A DNA stretch of 64,000 nt from an uncultured Prevotella sp. (GTDB lineage Bacteria > Bacteroidota > Bacteroidia > Bacteroidales > Bacteroidaceae): assembly GCA_900315955.1 (NCBI GenBank), contig ONBC01000016.1, forward strand, positions 41,982-105,981, given 5' to 3'. This document shows, one piece after another, positions 8,320 to 17,245 of the stretch. The position numbers and the translations under genes are program-made. Every line of letters starts with the position of its first letter. Positions within the stretch are counted from its first letter, which is position 1. The notes under the pieces are model-generated. The model made no database searches and had not been told where the DNA came from. It saw only the letters and a list, made by a program, of their open reading frames with translations.

Positions 8320-9825
8320 ATGCCAGAACAGAAAAAGACGACACGCCGCAAGGCTGCAGCCCCCATTGACCCCACTTACGGTCATCTTCAGCCTCAGGCG
8401 CTTGATATAGAAAAGGTTGTGCTCGGTGCGCTCATGATCGACAAGGATGCTTACTCCGTTGTTTCAGAGACCCTCCATCCGGAAACCTTCTATGAGCCGC
8501 GTCATCAGAAGATCTTCACGGCCATCCAGAAGCTCAACATGGAAGAGAACCCTGTGGATATCCTCACCGTGACCAATGAGCTGGAAAAGGAGGGCACATT
8601 GGACGATGTGGGAGGCCCAACCTACATCGTCGATCTCGCCTCGCACGTCAGTTCGGCTGCAAGCATCGAGTATCACTCGAAGATTCTTCAACAGAAATAC
8701 ATGGCACGCCAGCTCATCTCCTTTGCCAGCAAACTCGAGACCGGTGCCTTCGACCCCATGGTCGATGTCGATGAGCTGATGCAGGATGCCGAGGGGTCGC
8801 TGTTTGAGATCTCGCAGAAGAACATGCGGCAGGACTATACGCAGATCGATCCGGTGCTCAGTCAGGCCGTGGACATCATCCAGAAGGCTTCATCCAACAG
8901 TACCGGTCTGACCGGTATACCTTCTGGCTTCACGAAGCTCGACGACATGACCTCCGGATGGCAGAAGAGTGACCTTGTCATCATTGCCGGACGGCCCGCC
9001 ATGGGTAAGACATCTTTTGCGTTGTCTATTGCAAAGAATGTCGCCGTAGACTACCGTGAGCCAGTGGCCTTCTTCTCCCTTGAGATGAACAATGTACAAC
9101 TCGTAGACCGACTAATAAGTAATGTGTGCGAGATAGAAGGTAAGAAGATCATGAACGGTCAGTTGGCGCGCGATGAATGGGAACGCCTCGACAAACGTAT
9201 CACCAAGCTGCAAGGGGCACCTCTTTATATAGATGACACGCCGGGCATGTCCATCTTTGAGTTACGCACGAAGGCACGCCGGCTCGTACGAGAGAAAGGA
9301 GTCAAGCTCATCATGATCGACTACCTGCAGCTCATGAATGCCAGTGGCGCGCGCTTCGGTAACCGACAGGAAGAGGTATCTACTATCTCCCGTTCACTTA
9401 AAGGGCTGGCCAAAGAGCTCGATATCCCCGTCATCGCCCTCTCACAGCTCAACCGTACCGTAGAGAACCGTGAAGGACTGGAAGGAAAACGCCCGCAGCT
9501 GAGCGACCTCCGTGAATCAGGAGCTATTGAGCAGGATGCCGATATGGTGCTCTTCGTGCATCGGCCCGAATATTATCACCTCTATGAAGACGAGAAGGGC
9601 AACGACCTACGCGGCAAGGCACAGATCATCATCGCCAAGCACCGTAAGGGTGCCACAGGTGATGTGTTGCTCTCCTTCCAAGGTCAGTACACACGCTTCG
9701 CCAATCCCGAGGATGCCATGCTCAACCCATTGCCGGGAGACATGGGAGGAGAAATCATCGGCTCGCGGCTCGGCAGCAACGAGGACGATCCGTTGGGCGG
9801 AGATGTTAGCCAAACACCTTTCTAA
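8320..9825 (+). CDS. dnaB: Replicative DNA helicase DnaB
   Basis: 501 residues. The N-terminal DnaB domain (about 22-125, QALDIEKVVLGALMI) binds primase. The RecA-like helicase domain carries Walker A GRPAMGKT at 224-231, the FFSLEM segment, Walker B LIMIDYLQLM, and the RQEEVSTISRSLKGLAKEL and ALSQLNRTVE motifs. The C-terminus is a polar tail. There is no intein at the Walker A or other usual DnaB insertion sites. It unwinds the parental duplex at the replication fork as a hexamer. It is transcribed alone: it faces ispE and the next promoter begins about 50 nt after its stop. Confidence 0.97.
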   Translation: MPEQKKTTRRKAAAPIDPTYGHLQPQALDIEKVVLGALMIDKDAYSVVSETLHPETFYEPRHQKIFTAIQKLNMEENPVDILTVTNELEKEGTLDDVGGPTYIVDLASHVSSAASIEYHSKILQQKYMARQLISFASKLETGAFDPMVDVDELMQDAEGSLFEISQKNMRQDYTQIDPVLSQAVDIIQKASSNSTGLTGIPSGFTKLDDMTSGWQKSDLVIIAGRPAMGKTSFALSIAKNVAVDYREPVAFFSLEMNNVQLVDRLISNVCEIEGKKIMNGQLARDEWERLDKRITKLQGAPLYIDDTPGMSIFELRTKARRLVREKGVKLIMIDYLQLMNASGARFGNRQEEVSTISRSLKGLAKELDIPVIALSQLNRTVENREGLEGKRPQLSDLRESGAIEQDADMVLFVHRPEYYHLYEDEKGNDLRGKAQIIIAKHRKGATGDVLLSFQGQYTRFANPEDAMLNPLPGDMGGEIIGSRLGSNEDDPLGGDVSQTPF

Positions 9826-9876
9826 AGTCTTTTTACGATAGATTATTACGAATAATCTTAAATAAATAACAGATTA

Positions 9877-9908
9877 TTTGTTTATATCTCCGGAAATATA
9901 TACCTTTG
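9877..9908 (+). promoter_or_regulatory. Promoter of the leucine/isoleucine operon
   Basis: TTTG at 9877-9880, a 20-nt spacer and TACCTTTG at 9901-9908 match the Bacteroidetes -33/-7 consensus exactly. The leader peptide start lies 56 nt past the -7 motif, and leuA begins at 10190, giving a long untranslated leader. Confidence 0.8.
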
Positions 9909-9963
9909 CAACCGATAAACAAAAAGGTAACATTTAAGGACAACATATAAAAGACATACAACA

Positions 9964-10056
9964 ATGATTGCACTTATCGCCATCCTTAGCATTATTATTT
10001 TGGGCATTCGACTGCGTAAAACGGTTGGAAGTGAATGGGCGTGCGTGCATGCATAA
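9964..10056 (+). CDS. Ile/Leu-rich leader peptide of the leu operon
   Basis: A 30-codon open frame between the operon promoter and the terminator hairpin. Its first 18 residues are MIALIAILSIIILGIRLR: 7 Ile and 4 Leu codons, including three consecutive Ile, all in the first 17 codons. This is the pattern expected of a stalling leader peptide that senses charged tRNA-Ile and tRNA-Leu. The remaining codons end in WACVHA. The Ile run ends about 15-30 nt before the proposed antiterminator segment (10026-10033). The downstream genes make leucine and probably the isoleucine precursor citramalate, which suits sensing of both. An alternative is a tiny membrane peptide, but its position argues for attenuation. 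Confidence 0.7.
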   Translation: MIALIAILSIIILGIRLRKTVGSEWACVHA

Positions 10057-10090
10057 CAAGATATTTCATAGCGAGGCCTTTCCACTTCCA
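10026..10090 (+). promoter_or_regulatory. Possible antiterminator pairing in the leu leader
   Basis: TGGAAGTG (10026-10033, inside the leader-peptide frame) is complementary to CACTTCCA (10083-10090), and the pairing extends imperfectly into CCTTTC at 10077-10082. That would compete with the terminator stem, whose 5' arm is 10074-10083. If ribosomes stall on the upstream Ile codons this segment stays free to pair. This is inference from complementarity only. Confidence 0.45.
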
Positions 10091-10110
10091 GTAAGCGGAA
10101 AGGCCTTTTT
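10074..10110 (+). terminator. Attenuator terminator upstream of leuA
   Basis: A perfect 10-bp stem, AGGCCTTTCC (10074-10083) with GGAAAGGCCT (10097-10106), a 13-nt loop and an immediate run of five T. It lies 18 nt after the leader-peptide stop and about 80 nt before leuA, so it would stop transcription before the structural genes unless it is prevented from forming. Confidence 0.8.
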
Positions 10111-10189
10111 GCTATTTATATCAATTGTAGTTATCTATTAATGATAAAATCATTCATTCAACAGTAAACATTTAAAACATCACAATATT

Positions 10190-11692
10190 ATGAGTGAGAG
10201 ACTTTATATTTTTGACACGACGCTCCGCGATGGTGAGCAGGTGCCCGGATGCCAATTGAACACGGTAGAGAAGATTCAAGTAGCCAAGCAGCTTGAGCTC
10301 TTAGGTGTCGATGTCATTGAGGCCGGCTTTCCCATCTCTTCCCCCGGTGACTTCAATTCGGTAGTGGAAATCAGCAAAGCGGTTACATGGCCTACCATCT
10401 GCGCACTGACACGTGCCGTGGAGAAGGATATCGACTGTGCGGCCGAGGCATTGCAGTATGCCAAGCACAAGCGCATCCACACGGGGTTGGGAACGAGCGA
10501 CTATCATATAAAGTACAAGTTCAACAGCAACCGCGAGGACATCCTCGAGCGTGCCGTCCGTGCCGTGGCATACGCGAAGAAGTATGTTGAGGATGTCGAG
10601 TTCTACGCGGAGGATGCCGGACGCACGGACAACGAGTATCTGGCGCGTGTCGTTGAGGCAGTCATCAAAGCGGGTGCCACGGTCGTCAACATCCCTGATA
10701 CAACAGGTTACTGTCTGCCGAACGAATATGGTGCAAAGATCAAATATCTGAAAGAGCATGTCGACAACATCGACAAGGCAGTCATCTCCACCCACTGTCA
10801 CAACGACTTAGGCATGGCTACTGCCAACACGCTGGAAGGCGTGCTGAACGGTGCCCGGCAGGTTGAGGTGACGATCAACGGCATCGGTGAGCGCGCGGGC
10901 AACACCGCTCTCGAAGAGATTGCCATGATCCTGAAATGCCACAAGAATATCGGCATCGACACGAACATCAACACCCGCAAGATATATCCTATCTCCCGCA
11001 TGGTCTCGTCGCTGATGAACATGCCCGTGCAGCCCAACAAGGCTATCGTGGGCCGTAATGCTTTCGCTCACTCTTCCGGCATCCATCAGGACGGCGTGCT
11101 GAAGAACGTACAGACTTACGAGATCATCGACCCGAAAGATATCGGGCTGGAGAACAATGAGATCGTGCTCACCGCTCGCTCGGGTCGGGCCGCGCTGAAG
11201 TACCGTTTAGAGGTCAATGGAGTAGACATCAAAGATCCCGAGCGTCTCAACAAGATCTACGAGGAATTCCTCAAACTGGCTGACAAGAAGAAGGAGATCA
11301 CTGATGACGATGTGCTGATGCTCGCCGGTGCAGACAAGGCAGCTGCTCACTCCGTGAAGCTCGACTACCTCCAGGTCACGGCCGGTAAGGGAACGCGAAA
11401 CGTTGCAAGTATCGGGCTCGATATTGCTGGTCAGAAGTTTGAAGACAGTGCTACCGGAAATGGTCCTGTGGATGCTGCCATCAAGGCGCTGAAGCGTATC
11501 ATCCATAAGACCATGACACTGAAGGAGTTCACCATCCAGGCTATCACGCAGGGCTCCGACGATGTAGGTAAGGTGCACATGCAGGTGGAGTACGACGGAC
11601 ACGTCTACTATGGCTTCGGTGCCAATACAGATATCGTTACGGCCTCTGTAGAGGCTTACCTCGATTGTATCAACAAGTTTAGAAACAAGTAA
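10190..11692 (+). CDS. leuA: 2-isopropylmalate synthase
   Basis: 500 residues. It condenses 2-oxoisovalerate with acetyl-CoA, the committed step of leucine synthesis. The catalytic HMGL-like barrel opens with [16 protein letters not shown]; the metal-binding [12 protein letters not shown] motif and NGIGERAGN follow. The [19 protein letters not shown] segment links to the C-terminal LeuA dimer/allosteric domain (about 370-495), where leucine feedback inhibition occurs in this family. First structural gene of the operon; leuC starts 7 nt after its stop. Confidence 0.95.
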   Translation: MSERLYIFDTTLRDGEQVPGCQLNTVEKIQVAKQLELLGVDVIEAGFPISSPGDFNSVVEISKAVTWPTICALTRAVEKDIDCAAEALQYAKHKRIHTGLGTSDYHIKYKFNSNREDILERAVRAVAYAKKYVEDVEFYAEDAGRTDNEYLARVVEAVIKAGATVVNIPDTTGYCLPNEYGAKIKYLKEHVDNIDKAVISTHCHNDLGMATANTLEGVLNGARQVEVTINGIGERAGNTALEEIAMILKCHKNIGIDTNINTRKIYPISRMVSSLMNMPVQPNKAIVGRNAFAHSSGIHQDGVLKNVQTYEIIDPKDIGLENNEIVLTARSGRAALKYRLEVNGVDIKDPERLNKIYEEFLKLADKKKEITDDDVLMLAGADKAAAHSVKLDYLQVTAGKGTRNVASIGLDIAGQKFEDSATGNGPVDAAIKALKRIIHKTMTLKEFTIQAITQGSDDVGKVHMQVEYDGHVYYGFGANTDIVTASVEAYLDCINKFRNK

Positions 11693-11699
11693 TAACATT

Positions 11700-13091
11700 A
11701 TGAATACACTATTTGATAAGATTTGGGACAGTCACGTTGTGCAGATTGTCAAAGACGGTCCCACACAACTTTACATCGACCGTCTCTATGGACATGAGGT
11801 CACTACGCCTCAGGCTTTCGACGGTCTGCGCCAGCGCGGATTGAAGGTCTTCCGCCCGAAGCAGAACTTCTTCATGCCCGACCATAATATTCAGACCCAC
11901 GATCAAGACAAGCCCATTACGGATCCGGTAGGTCGTAAGCAGGTCGACACGCTCGACAAGAACTGCGCAGAGTTTGGACTCACGGAGTACAAGATGAACA
12001 CCGAGAACAACGGTATCATCCATGTCGTTGGCCCGGAGAAAGGTCTGTCGCTTCCTGGAATGACCATCGTCTGCGGTGACAGTCACACGTCTACGCATGG
12101 CGCTGTGGGTGCCGTAGCCTTCGGTATCGGCACCTCCGAGGTAGAGATGGTCCTTGCCTCACAGTGTATCCTTCAGCAGAAGCCGAAGTCGATGCGCATC
12201 AATGTCAACGGCAAGCTCAAACCCGGAGTGACGGCAAAGGATGTGGCGCTCTATCTGATGAGTCAGCTCACTACTTCGGGTGCAACAGGTTACTTCGTGG
12301 AATACGCCGGAGACGTGGTTCGGGACATGTCGATGGACGGTCGCCTCACCCTCTGCAACCTCTCTATCGAGATGGGTGCACGTGGTGGTTTCGTGGCTCC
12401 GGATGAGACGACATTCGAATATCTGAAAGGCCGCGAGTATGCACCCAAAGGTGCCGACTGGGACAAGGCGGTGGCTTACTGGAAGACACTGAAGAGTGGG
12501 GACGATGCCGTCTTTGACAAAGAACTCACCTTCAATGCTGAGGATATCGAGCCACGCATCACCTACGGAACAAACCCGGGCATGGGTATCGGCATCAATG
12601 GTACGATCCCCACACTCGACGAGATTCCGGAGGCTGAGCGTGCCGGATTTGAGAAGAGCCTCAAATACATGGGCTTCACACCGGGTGAGAAACTGCTCGG
12701 CCATCCTGTCGACTATGTGTTCCTCGGTGCCTGCACCAATGGTCGCATCGAAGATTTCCGCGCGTTCGCCAACATCGTCAAAGGCCATCATAAGGCTGAG
12801 AATGTCGTCGCCTGGCTTGTTCCCGGCTCTCACCTCGTAGCCAAACAGATTAAGGAAGAAGGACTTGACAAAGTGCTGAAAGAGGCTGGCTTTGCCATCC
12901 GGCAGCCGGGGTGCTCCGCTTGTCTGGCCATGAACGATGACAAAGTGCCGGCGGGTAAATACAGTGTCTCTACGAGCAACCGCAACTTCGAAGGCCGTCA
13001 GGGGCCCGGCAGCCGTACGATCCTCGCCAGCCCGCTCGTGGCTGCTGCCGCTGCAATAACAGGTAAAATCACTGATCCCAGAACTCTTTAA
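11700..13091 (+). CDS. leuC: 3-isopropylmalate dehydratase large subunit
   Basis: 463 residues, full length. An aconitase-family subunit that isomerises 2- to 3-isopropylmalate with LeuD and can also act on citramalate. The 4Fe-4S ligand regions are present: [33 protein letters not shown] and [10 protein letters not shown]. The leuD start codon follows 2 nt after its stop, so the subunits would normally be made together. Confidence 0.95.
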   Translation: MNTLFDKIWDSHVVQIVKDGPTQLYIDRLYGHEVTTPQAFDGLRQRGLKVFRPKQNFFMPDHNIQTHDQDKPITDPVGRKQVDTLDKNCAEFGLTEYKMNTENNGIIHVVGPEKGLSLPGMTIVCGDSHTSTHGAVGAVAFGIGTSEVEMVLASQCILQQKPKSMRINVNGKLKPGVTAKDVALYLMSQLTTSGATGYFVEYAGDVVRDMSMDGRLTLCNLSIEMGARGGFVAPDETTFEYLKGREYAPKGADWDKAVAYWKTLKSGDDAVFDKELTFNAEDIEPRITYGTNPGMGIGINGTIPTLDEIPEAERAGFEKSLKYMGFTPGEKLLGHPVDYVFLGACTNGRIEDFRAFANIVKGHHKAENVVAWLVPGSHLVAKQIKEEGLDKVLKEAGFAIRQPGCSACLAMNDDKVPAGKYSVSTSNRNFEGRQGPGSRTILASPLVAAAAAITGKITDPRTL

Positions 13092-13093
13092 TC

Positions 13094-13658
13094 ATGAAGC
13101 AGAAATTTAATATCATAACATCCACCTGTGTCCATCCCCGCACGCTATCTGAAACTGACTCAGAAAGACGGTTTCGGACCTTACCTCTTCCACGACTGGC
13201 GCTTCAATGCCGATGGCTCAGAGAAGAAGGACTTCGTGCTCAACAATCCCGACTTTAAGGATGCCGTCATCCTTGTGGCAGGCAAGAACTTCGGTTCCGG
13301 CTCCTCTCGTGAACATGCGGCATGGGCCATCGCAGGCTACGGCTTCCGGGTGGTCATCAGTTCGTTCTTTGCGGATATCCACAAGAACAATGAGCTCAAC
13401 AACTTTGTGCTGCCTGTCGTCGTCTCTGAAACTTTCCTCAAAGAACTCTTCGACAGTATCAACAAAGACCACAAGACAGAGGTGCGTGTTGATCTGCCCA
13501 ACCAGACCGTCACGAACCTTGCCACCGGACACAGTGAGCATTTCGAGATAAATGGTTATAAGAAACATTGTCTGGAGAATGGACTCGACGATGTCGACTT
13601 CCTCGTGCAAAACCGTGATAAGGTGGAGGCATGGGAGAAAACACATAAAAAAGCATGA
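13094..13658 (+). pseudogene. leuD: 3-isopropylmalate dehydratase small subunit, with an internal deletion and frameshift
   Basis: From the ATG at 13094 the first 13 codons read MKQKFNIITSTCV, a normal LeuD start. The next expected family block (PLPLENVDTDQI) is absent and the sequence jumps to IPARYLKLTQKDGF in another frame at about 13131. About 35 nt appear to be missing near 13133, which shifts the frame. The rest is intact to 13658, with GKNFGSGSSREHAAWAI and FFADIHKNNELNN. A GTG at 13128 could start a 176-residue protein without the N-terminal strand and the VDTDQ motif that shapes the active site. Without a working LeuD the leucine route should fail, so either the strain is a leucine auxotroph or this is a sequence or assembly error. 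Its end overlaps the next gene by 4 nt. Confidence 0.8.
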
Positions 13659-15208
13659 CAGAAGAAGTTCGTGAAGTAGAAATCATGGACTGCACGCTAC
13701 GCGACGGTGAGCAGACCAACGGCGTAAGCTTCCTCCCTCATGAGAAGCTTATGATAGCCCGTTACCTGCTCTCCGAGGTCGGCGTAGACCGCATAGAAGT
13801 AGCCTCGGCAAGAGTGTCAGAAGGCGAGAAGGATGCAGTCAGAATGATATGCAACTATGCCCGTCAGCATGATATGCTCAACAGGGTAGAGGTCTTGGGA
13901 TTTGTTGATGGAACAAAATCCGTCGACTGGATCACAGAGTGTGGTTGTAAGACCATCAACCTGTTGGCCAAAGGATCCCTCCGCCACTGCCAGTACCAGT
14001 TGAAGAAAACGCCGGAGGAGCATATCGCTGACATAAAAGATGTGATCGCTTATGCCCATTCAAAAGGCATGGATGTGAACCTCTATCTCGAGGATTGGTC
14101 ACAAGGAATGCGCGACAGCCGCGACTATGTGTGGAAGATGATGGATGCGTTGAAAGACGAAGGCATCTTGAGGTATCTGTTGCCTGATACGCTCGGCATT
14201 CTCAATCCCCTCAACTCGTATGAGTACATGAAAGCCATGACCGACCGTTATCCCGGAGCGAAGTTTGAGTTCCATGCCCATAACGATTACGATATGGCAG
14301 TAGGCAACTCCTTTATGGCAGTACAGGCAGGAGCCTCAGGCATACATGTCACCGTCAATGGCTTAGGAGAGCGTTGTGGCAATGCGCCGCTGAGCAGTAT
14401 CCATGTGATGCTGAAAGACCAGATGCATGTCAAGGAACATATCGATGAGTCGACACTGATGGAGATCAGTAACATTGTTGCAGGATACAGTGGCATTGGC
14501 TATTCTCCCAATACGCCTGTCATCGGTGAGAACGTCTTCACACAGGTCGCCGGCGTTCATGCTGACGGCGACAACAAAGCGCATCTTTACAGCAACGCGC
14601 TGGTGCCCGAGCGCTTCGGCCGGCACCGCGAGTTCGCGCTTGGCAAGAACTCAGGTAAGGCCAACATCATCCGTAACCTTGAGGACTTAGGTCTCGAGCT
14701 GACCAAGGAGCAGACAAAGGCCGTCACCCAGCGTATCACAGAACTCGGCGACCGTAAGCAGCTCGTCACGCAGGACGACTTGCCTTATATCGTCAGCGAT
14801 GTGCTCAAGCACTCTACGCCTGAGCAGAAAGTGAAACTCGTCAGCTACATGGTGTCAACGAGTTATGGCCTGAAACCCATAGCAAGTCTGAAGGTGAGCA
14901 TCGACGGGAAAGATTACGAGGCCGACTCTACCGGTGACGGTCAGTATGATGCCTTCGTGAAAGCACTCCGCAAGATCTACAAGGAAAAGCTCAACCGCAC
15001 GTTCCCGCTCTTGCAGAACTATGCCGTCACCATCCCGCCAGGCGGCCGTACGGATGCCCTTGTTCAGACGGTCATCACATGGAACGATGGAGACAAGCAG
15101 TGGCGTACGCGGGGCCTTGATGCCGACCAGACAGAAGCCGCTATCCAGGCTACCATCAAGATGCTGAACATGGTAGAGGAAGAATTAAGTGCGCCGCTTA
15201 ATAAGTAA
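13655..15208 (+). CDS. Citramalate/isopropylmalate synthase-like enzyme (HMGL family)
   Basis: 517 residues. The catalytic barrel begins with [23 protein letters not shown] and has the metal site [12 protein letters not shown] followed by [11 protein letters not shown]-terminal LeuA allosteric domain follows (about 370-510, with [10 protein letters not shown]). It is clearly distinct from leuA in the same operon. Bacteroidales leu operons commonly carry this second gene, and it is often annotated as citramalate synthase (cimA) or homocitrate/isopropylmalate synthase. A citramalate synthase would use pyruvate and acetyl-CoA to start threonine-independent isoleucine synthesis, with LeuCD and LeuB doing the next steps. 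This fits the Ile-rich leader peptide. The exact substrate cannot be read from the sequence. Starts within the leuD stop (ATGA overlap). Confidence 0.8.
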   Translation: MTEEVREVEIMDCTLRDGEQTNGVSFLPHEKLMIARYLLSEVGVDRIEVASARVSEGEKDAVRMICNYARQHDMLNRVEVLGFVDGTKSVDWITECGCKTINLLAKGSLRHCQYQLKKTPEEHIADIKDVIAYAHSKGMDVNLYLEDWSQGMRDSRDYVWKMMDALKDEGILRYLLPDTLGILNPLNSYEYMKAMTDRYPGAKFEFHAHNDYDMAVGNSFMAVQAGASGIHVTVNGLGERCGNAPLSSIHVMLKDQMHVKEHIDESTLMEISNIVAGYSGIGYSPNTPVIGENVFTQVAGVHADGDNKAHLYSNALVPERFGRHREFALGKNSGKANIIRNLEDLGLELTKEQTKAVTQRITELGDRKQLVTQDDLPYIVSDVLKHSTPEQKVKLVSYMVSTSYGLKPIASLKVSIDGKDYEADSTGDGQYDAFVKALRKIYKEKLNRTFPLLQNYAVTIPPGGRTDALVQTVITWNDGDKQWRTRGLDADQTEAAIQATIKMLNMVEEELSAPLNK

Positions 15209-15240
15209 TTAATAACATACAACATTTATCATATATCATT

Positions 15241-16302
15241 ATGAACTTAAAAATTGCTGTACTGCCGGGTGATGGTATTGGCCCGGAGATCATGCCAGAG
15301 GCTATCAACGTACTGAATGTGATCGCAAAGAAGTTCGGTCACAACTTCACTTATAAGGAGGCGATCTGCGGCGCCCACGCCATCGATGCTTGTGGCGACC
15401 CGTTCCCCGATGAGACCTTCAAGACGTGTATGGATGCTGATGCCGTGCTCTTCGCTGCTGTTGGAGATCCTCGTTTTGACAACAACCCCACACTGAAGGT
15501 TCGTCCTGAGACAGGTCTGCTCGCCATGCGTAAGAAGCTCGGCCTCTTCGCCAATGTCCGCCCGGTAGCTACCTTCGATTGCCTCCTTCACAAAAGCCCA
15601 CTGAAAGAGGAACTGATCAAAGGTGCTGACTTCGTGGTTATCCGTGAGCTGACAGGTGGCATGTATTTCGGTGAGAAATACCAGGACAATGAGAAAGCAT
15701 ACGATACAGATATCTATTATCGTCCTGAGATTGAGCGCATTCTGAAGGTCGCTTTCGACTTTGCCATGCACCGCCATAAACACCTGACCGTTGTTGATAA
15801 GGCCAATGTCCTTGCAAGCTCTCGTCTGTGGAGACAGATCGCCAAAGAGATGGAGCCTAAGTACCCAGAAGTGACGGTCGACTATATGTTCATCGACAAC
15901 GCATCCATGCGCGTGCTCACAGAGCCCCGTTACTTCGATGTCATAGTCACTGAGAACACCTTCGGCGACATTCTCACCGATGAGACCTCAGCCATAACGG
16001 GTTCTATGGGTCTGCAGCCTTCTGCTTCTTTAGGTGAGCACACTCCACTCTTCGAACCTGTCCATGGCTCATGGCCGCAGGCAGCAGGCAAGAACATCGC
16101 CAACCCGCTTGCTGAGATTCTCTCCGCAGCGATGCTCCTTGAGCACTTCGGCTTGAAAGAAGAGGGTGCAGCCATCCGCAAAGCATGCGATGCAAGCCTT
16201 GAAAACAATGTCCGTACACCTGAGATCCAGGTGGAAGGTGGCAAGCACTACGGCACCAAAGAGGTGGGTGAGTGGATCGCCAAATATATCGAGGAAAACT
16301 AA
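15241..16302 (+). CDS. leuB: 3-isopropylmalate dehydrogenase
   Basis: 353 residues. NAD-dependent oxidation and decarboxylation of 3-isopropylmalate. Family motifs: [12 protein letters not shown] at the start, [32 protein letters not shown], the [14 protein letters not shown] substrate/metal segment, and [27 protein letters not shown] followed by EPVHGSWP. Last gene of the leu operon; its stop codon overlaps the first unit of an 8-bp tandem repeat. Confidence 0.96.
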   Translation: MNLKIAVLPGDGIGPEIMPEAINVLNVIAKKFGHNFTYKEAICGAHAIDACGDPFPDETFKTCMDADAVLFAAVGDPRFDNNPTLKVRPETGLLAMRKKLGLFANVRPVATFDCLLHKSPLKEELIKGADFVVIRELTGGMYFGEKYQDNEKAYDTDIYYRPEIERILKVAFDFAMHRHKHLTVVDKANVLASSRLWRQIAKEMEPKYPEVTVDYMFIDNASMRVLTEPRYFDVIVTENTFGDILTDETSAITGSMGLQPSASLGEHTPLFEPVHGSWPQAAGKNIANPLAEILSAAMLLEHFGLKEEGAAIRKACDASLENNVRTPEIQVEGGKHYGTKEVGEWIAKYIEEN

Positions 16303-16356
16303 GTCCGGAAGTTCAGAAGTTCAGAAGTTCAGAAGTCCGGAAGTTCAGAAGTCCGG
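16301..16356. repeat. 8-bp tandem repeat at the leuB stop, with adjacent palindrome
   Basis: Seven uninterrupted 8-bp units alternate between AAGTCCGG and AAGTTCAG (order: CC, TT, TT, TT, CC, TT, CC variants), starting inside the leuB stop codon. The last unit runs into ACTTCT to make a perfect 16-bp palindrome AGAAGTCCGGACTTCT (16347-16362). More CTTCT copies lie up to 16385, at the end of the convergent sigma-factor gene. The hairpin could terminate both genes. Unit number is likely to vary between strains. Confidence 0.75.
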
Positions 16357-16382
16357 ACTTCTAAGAAATGACTTCTGTACTT

Positions 16383-16991
16383 CTACACAAGATCCAAGTG
16401 TATGCCGTGTTTACGTGCCATTTTGCGCATGTTAAGCACGGCATATCTCATTCTGCCTAACGCCGTATTGATGCTAACCCCGGTCGTATCAGCTATCTCC
16501 TTGAACGACATCTGTTGGAAGAAGCGCATGTAGACAACATCACGCTGAGTGGTCGGAAGATTGTTCATCATCTTCTTCACGTCTTCCAATACCTGGGTGT
16601 TGGCAAACTCTATCTCCTTATTCGTATCCTGAACGTTTTTGGTCTTGAGATTGGAAAGATCATTGTCCTCCGTAGGCTCTACAATCATGAAGTTACGCTC
16701 ATTACGATACTGATCCATGATGACATTGTGGGCGATACGCATACACCATGCCAAGAACTTGCCTGATGGAGAATACATTCCACACTGCAACTTGGTGATA
16801 ATCTTGATGAATGTGTCCTGAAAAAAGTCGTTTGCCTTCTCTTCATCGCGGACAATATAAAATATGTATGTGAAGAGTTTCGACTGATTGTGCTTCAAGA
16901 TGAGATCAAACGCATCGTTATCACCATTCATATAACGCACCGCCAACTCTTCATCTGTCAAAGCAGCAAGAGCTTTCATTGAATCCTTCAT
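16383..16991 (-). CDS. ECF-type RNA polymerase sigma factor
   Basis: 202 residues with region 2 (FDLILKHNQSKLFTYIFYIV through DFFQDTFIKIITKL) and region 4 (LPTTQRDVVYMRFFQQMSF, KEIADTTGVSINTALGRMRY). No anti-sigma gene lies next to it. Its promoter matches the housekeeping consensus, so expression is probably constitutive and control may be elsewhere. This family is widespread and well conserved in Bacteroidales as a stand-alone sigma factor; the regulon is not evident from this window. Confidence 0.9.
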   Translation of the reverse strand: MKDSMKALAALTDEELAVRYMNGDNDAFDLILKHNQSKLFTYIFYIVRDEEKANDFFQDTFIKIITKLQCGMYSPSGKFLAWCMRIAHNVIMDQYRNERNFMIVEPTEDNDLSNLKTKNVQDTNKEIEFANTQVLEDVKKMMNNLPTTQRDVVYMRFFQQMSFKEIADTTGVSINTALGRMRYAVLNMRKMARKHGIHLDLV

Positions 16992-17070
16992 TGATGTCTA
17001 TGTTTTAATGAAGTAGAAGTCTATTCGATAGGCAAACGATATTAATGTTGTTATTTTGTGTTTCCAGTTG

Positions 17071-17102
17071 CAAAAATAGAAGTTTTTGCGCTACTTACCA
17101 AA
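17071..17102 (-). promoter_or_regulatory. Promoter of the stand-alone ECF sigma gene
   Basis: Minus strand: TTTG (17099-17102), 20-nt spacer, TATTTTTG (17071-17078). The start codon lies about 80 nt downstream. A plus-strand TATTTTTG at 17167-17174 could serve the divergent transporter gene, but no -33 partner is visible for it. Confidence 0.75.
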
Positions 17103-17245
17103 TTTTTAACACAAAAAATACAATAAACTTTGTTCTTTTTCTTCGCCGTATCTCAATTATTATGCGTATTTTTGCATGTCGTTAGCAATATGGCTATAAC
17201 GAAAATATATAGAACAGATAGAAAATAATTGAAACTGGTACTGTT

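Noticed and set aside
9964-10056. A riboswitch instead of a leader peptide before leuA
   Set aside because: I see no conserved riboswitch core, whereas the Ile/Leu-rich frame and terminator explain the region well.
13094-13658. Programmed frameshifting or translational bypassing in leuD and pckA
   Set aside because: Both loci lack conserved residues rather than containing extra sequence, and no slippery site or stimulatory structure is seen; deletion fits better.
16301-16356. The 8-bp repeat array as a CRISPR
   Set aside because: Units are contiguous without spacers and far too short; no cas genes are present in the window.
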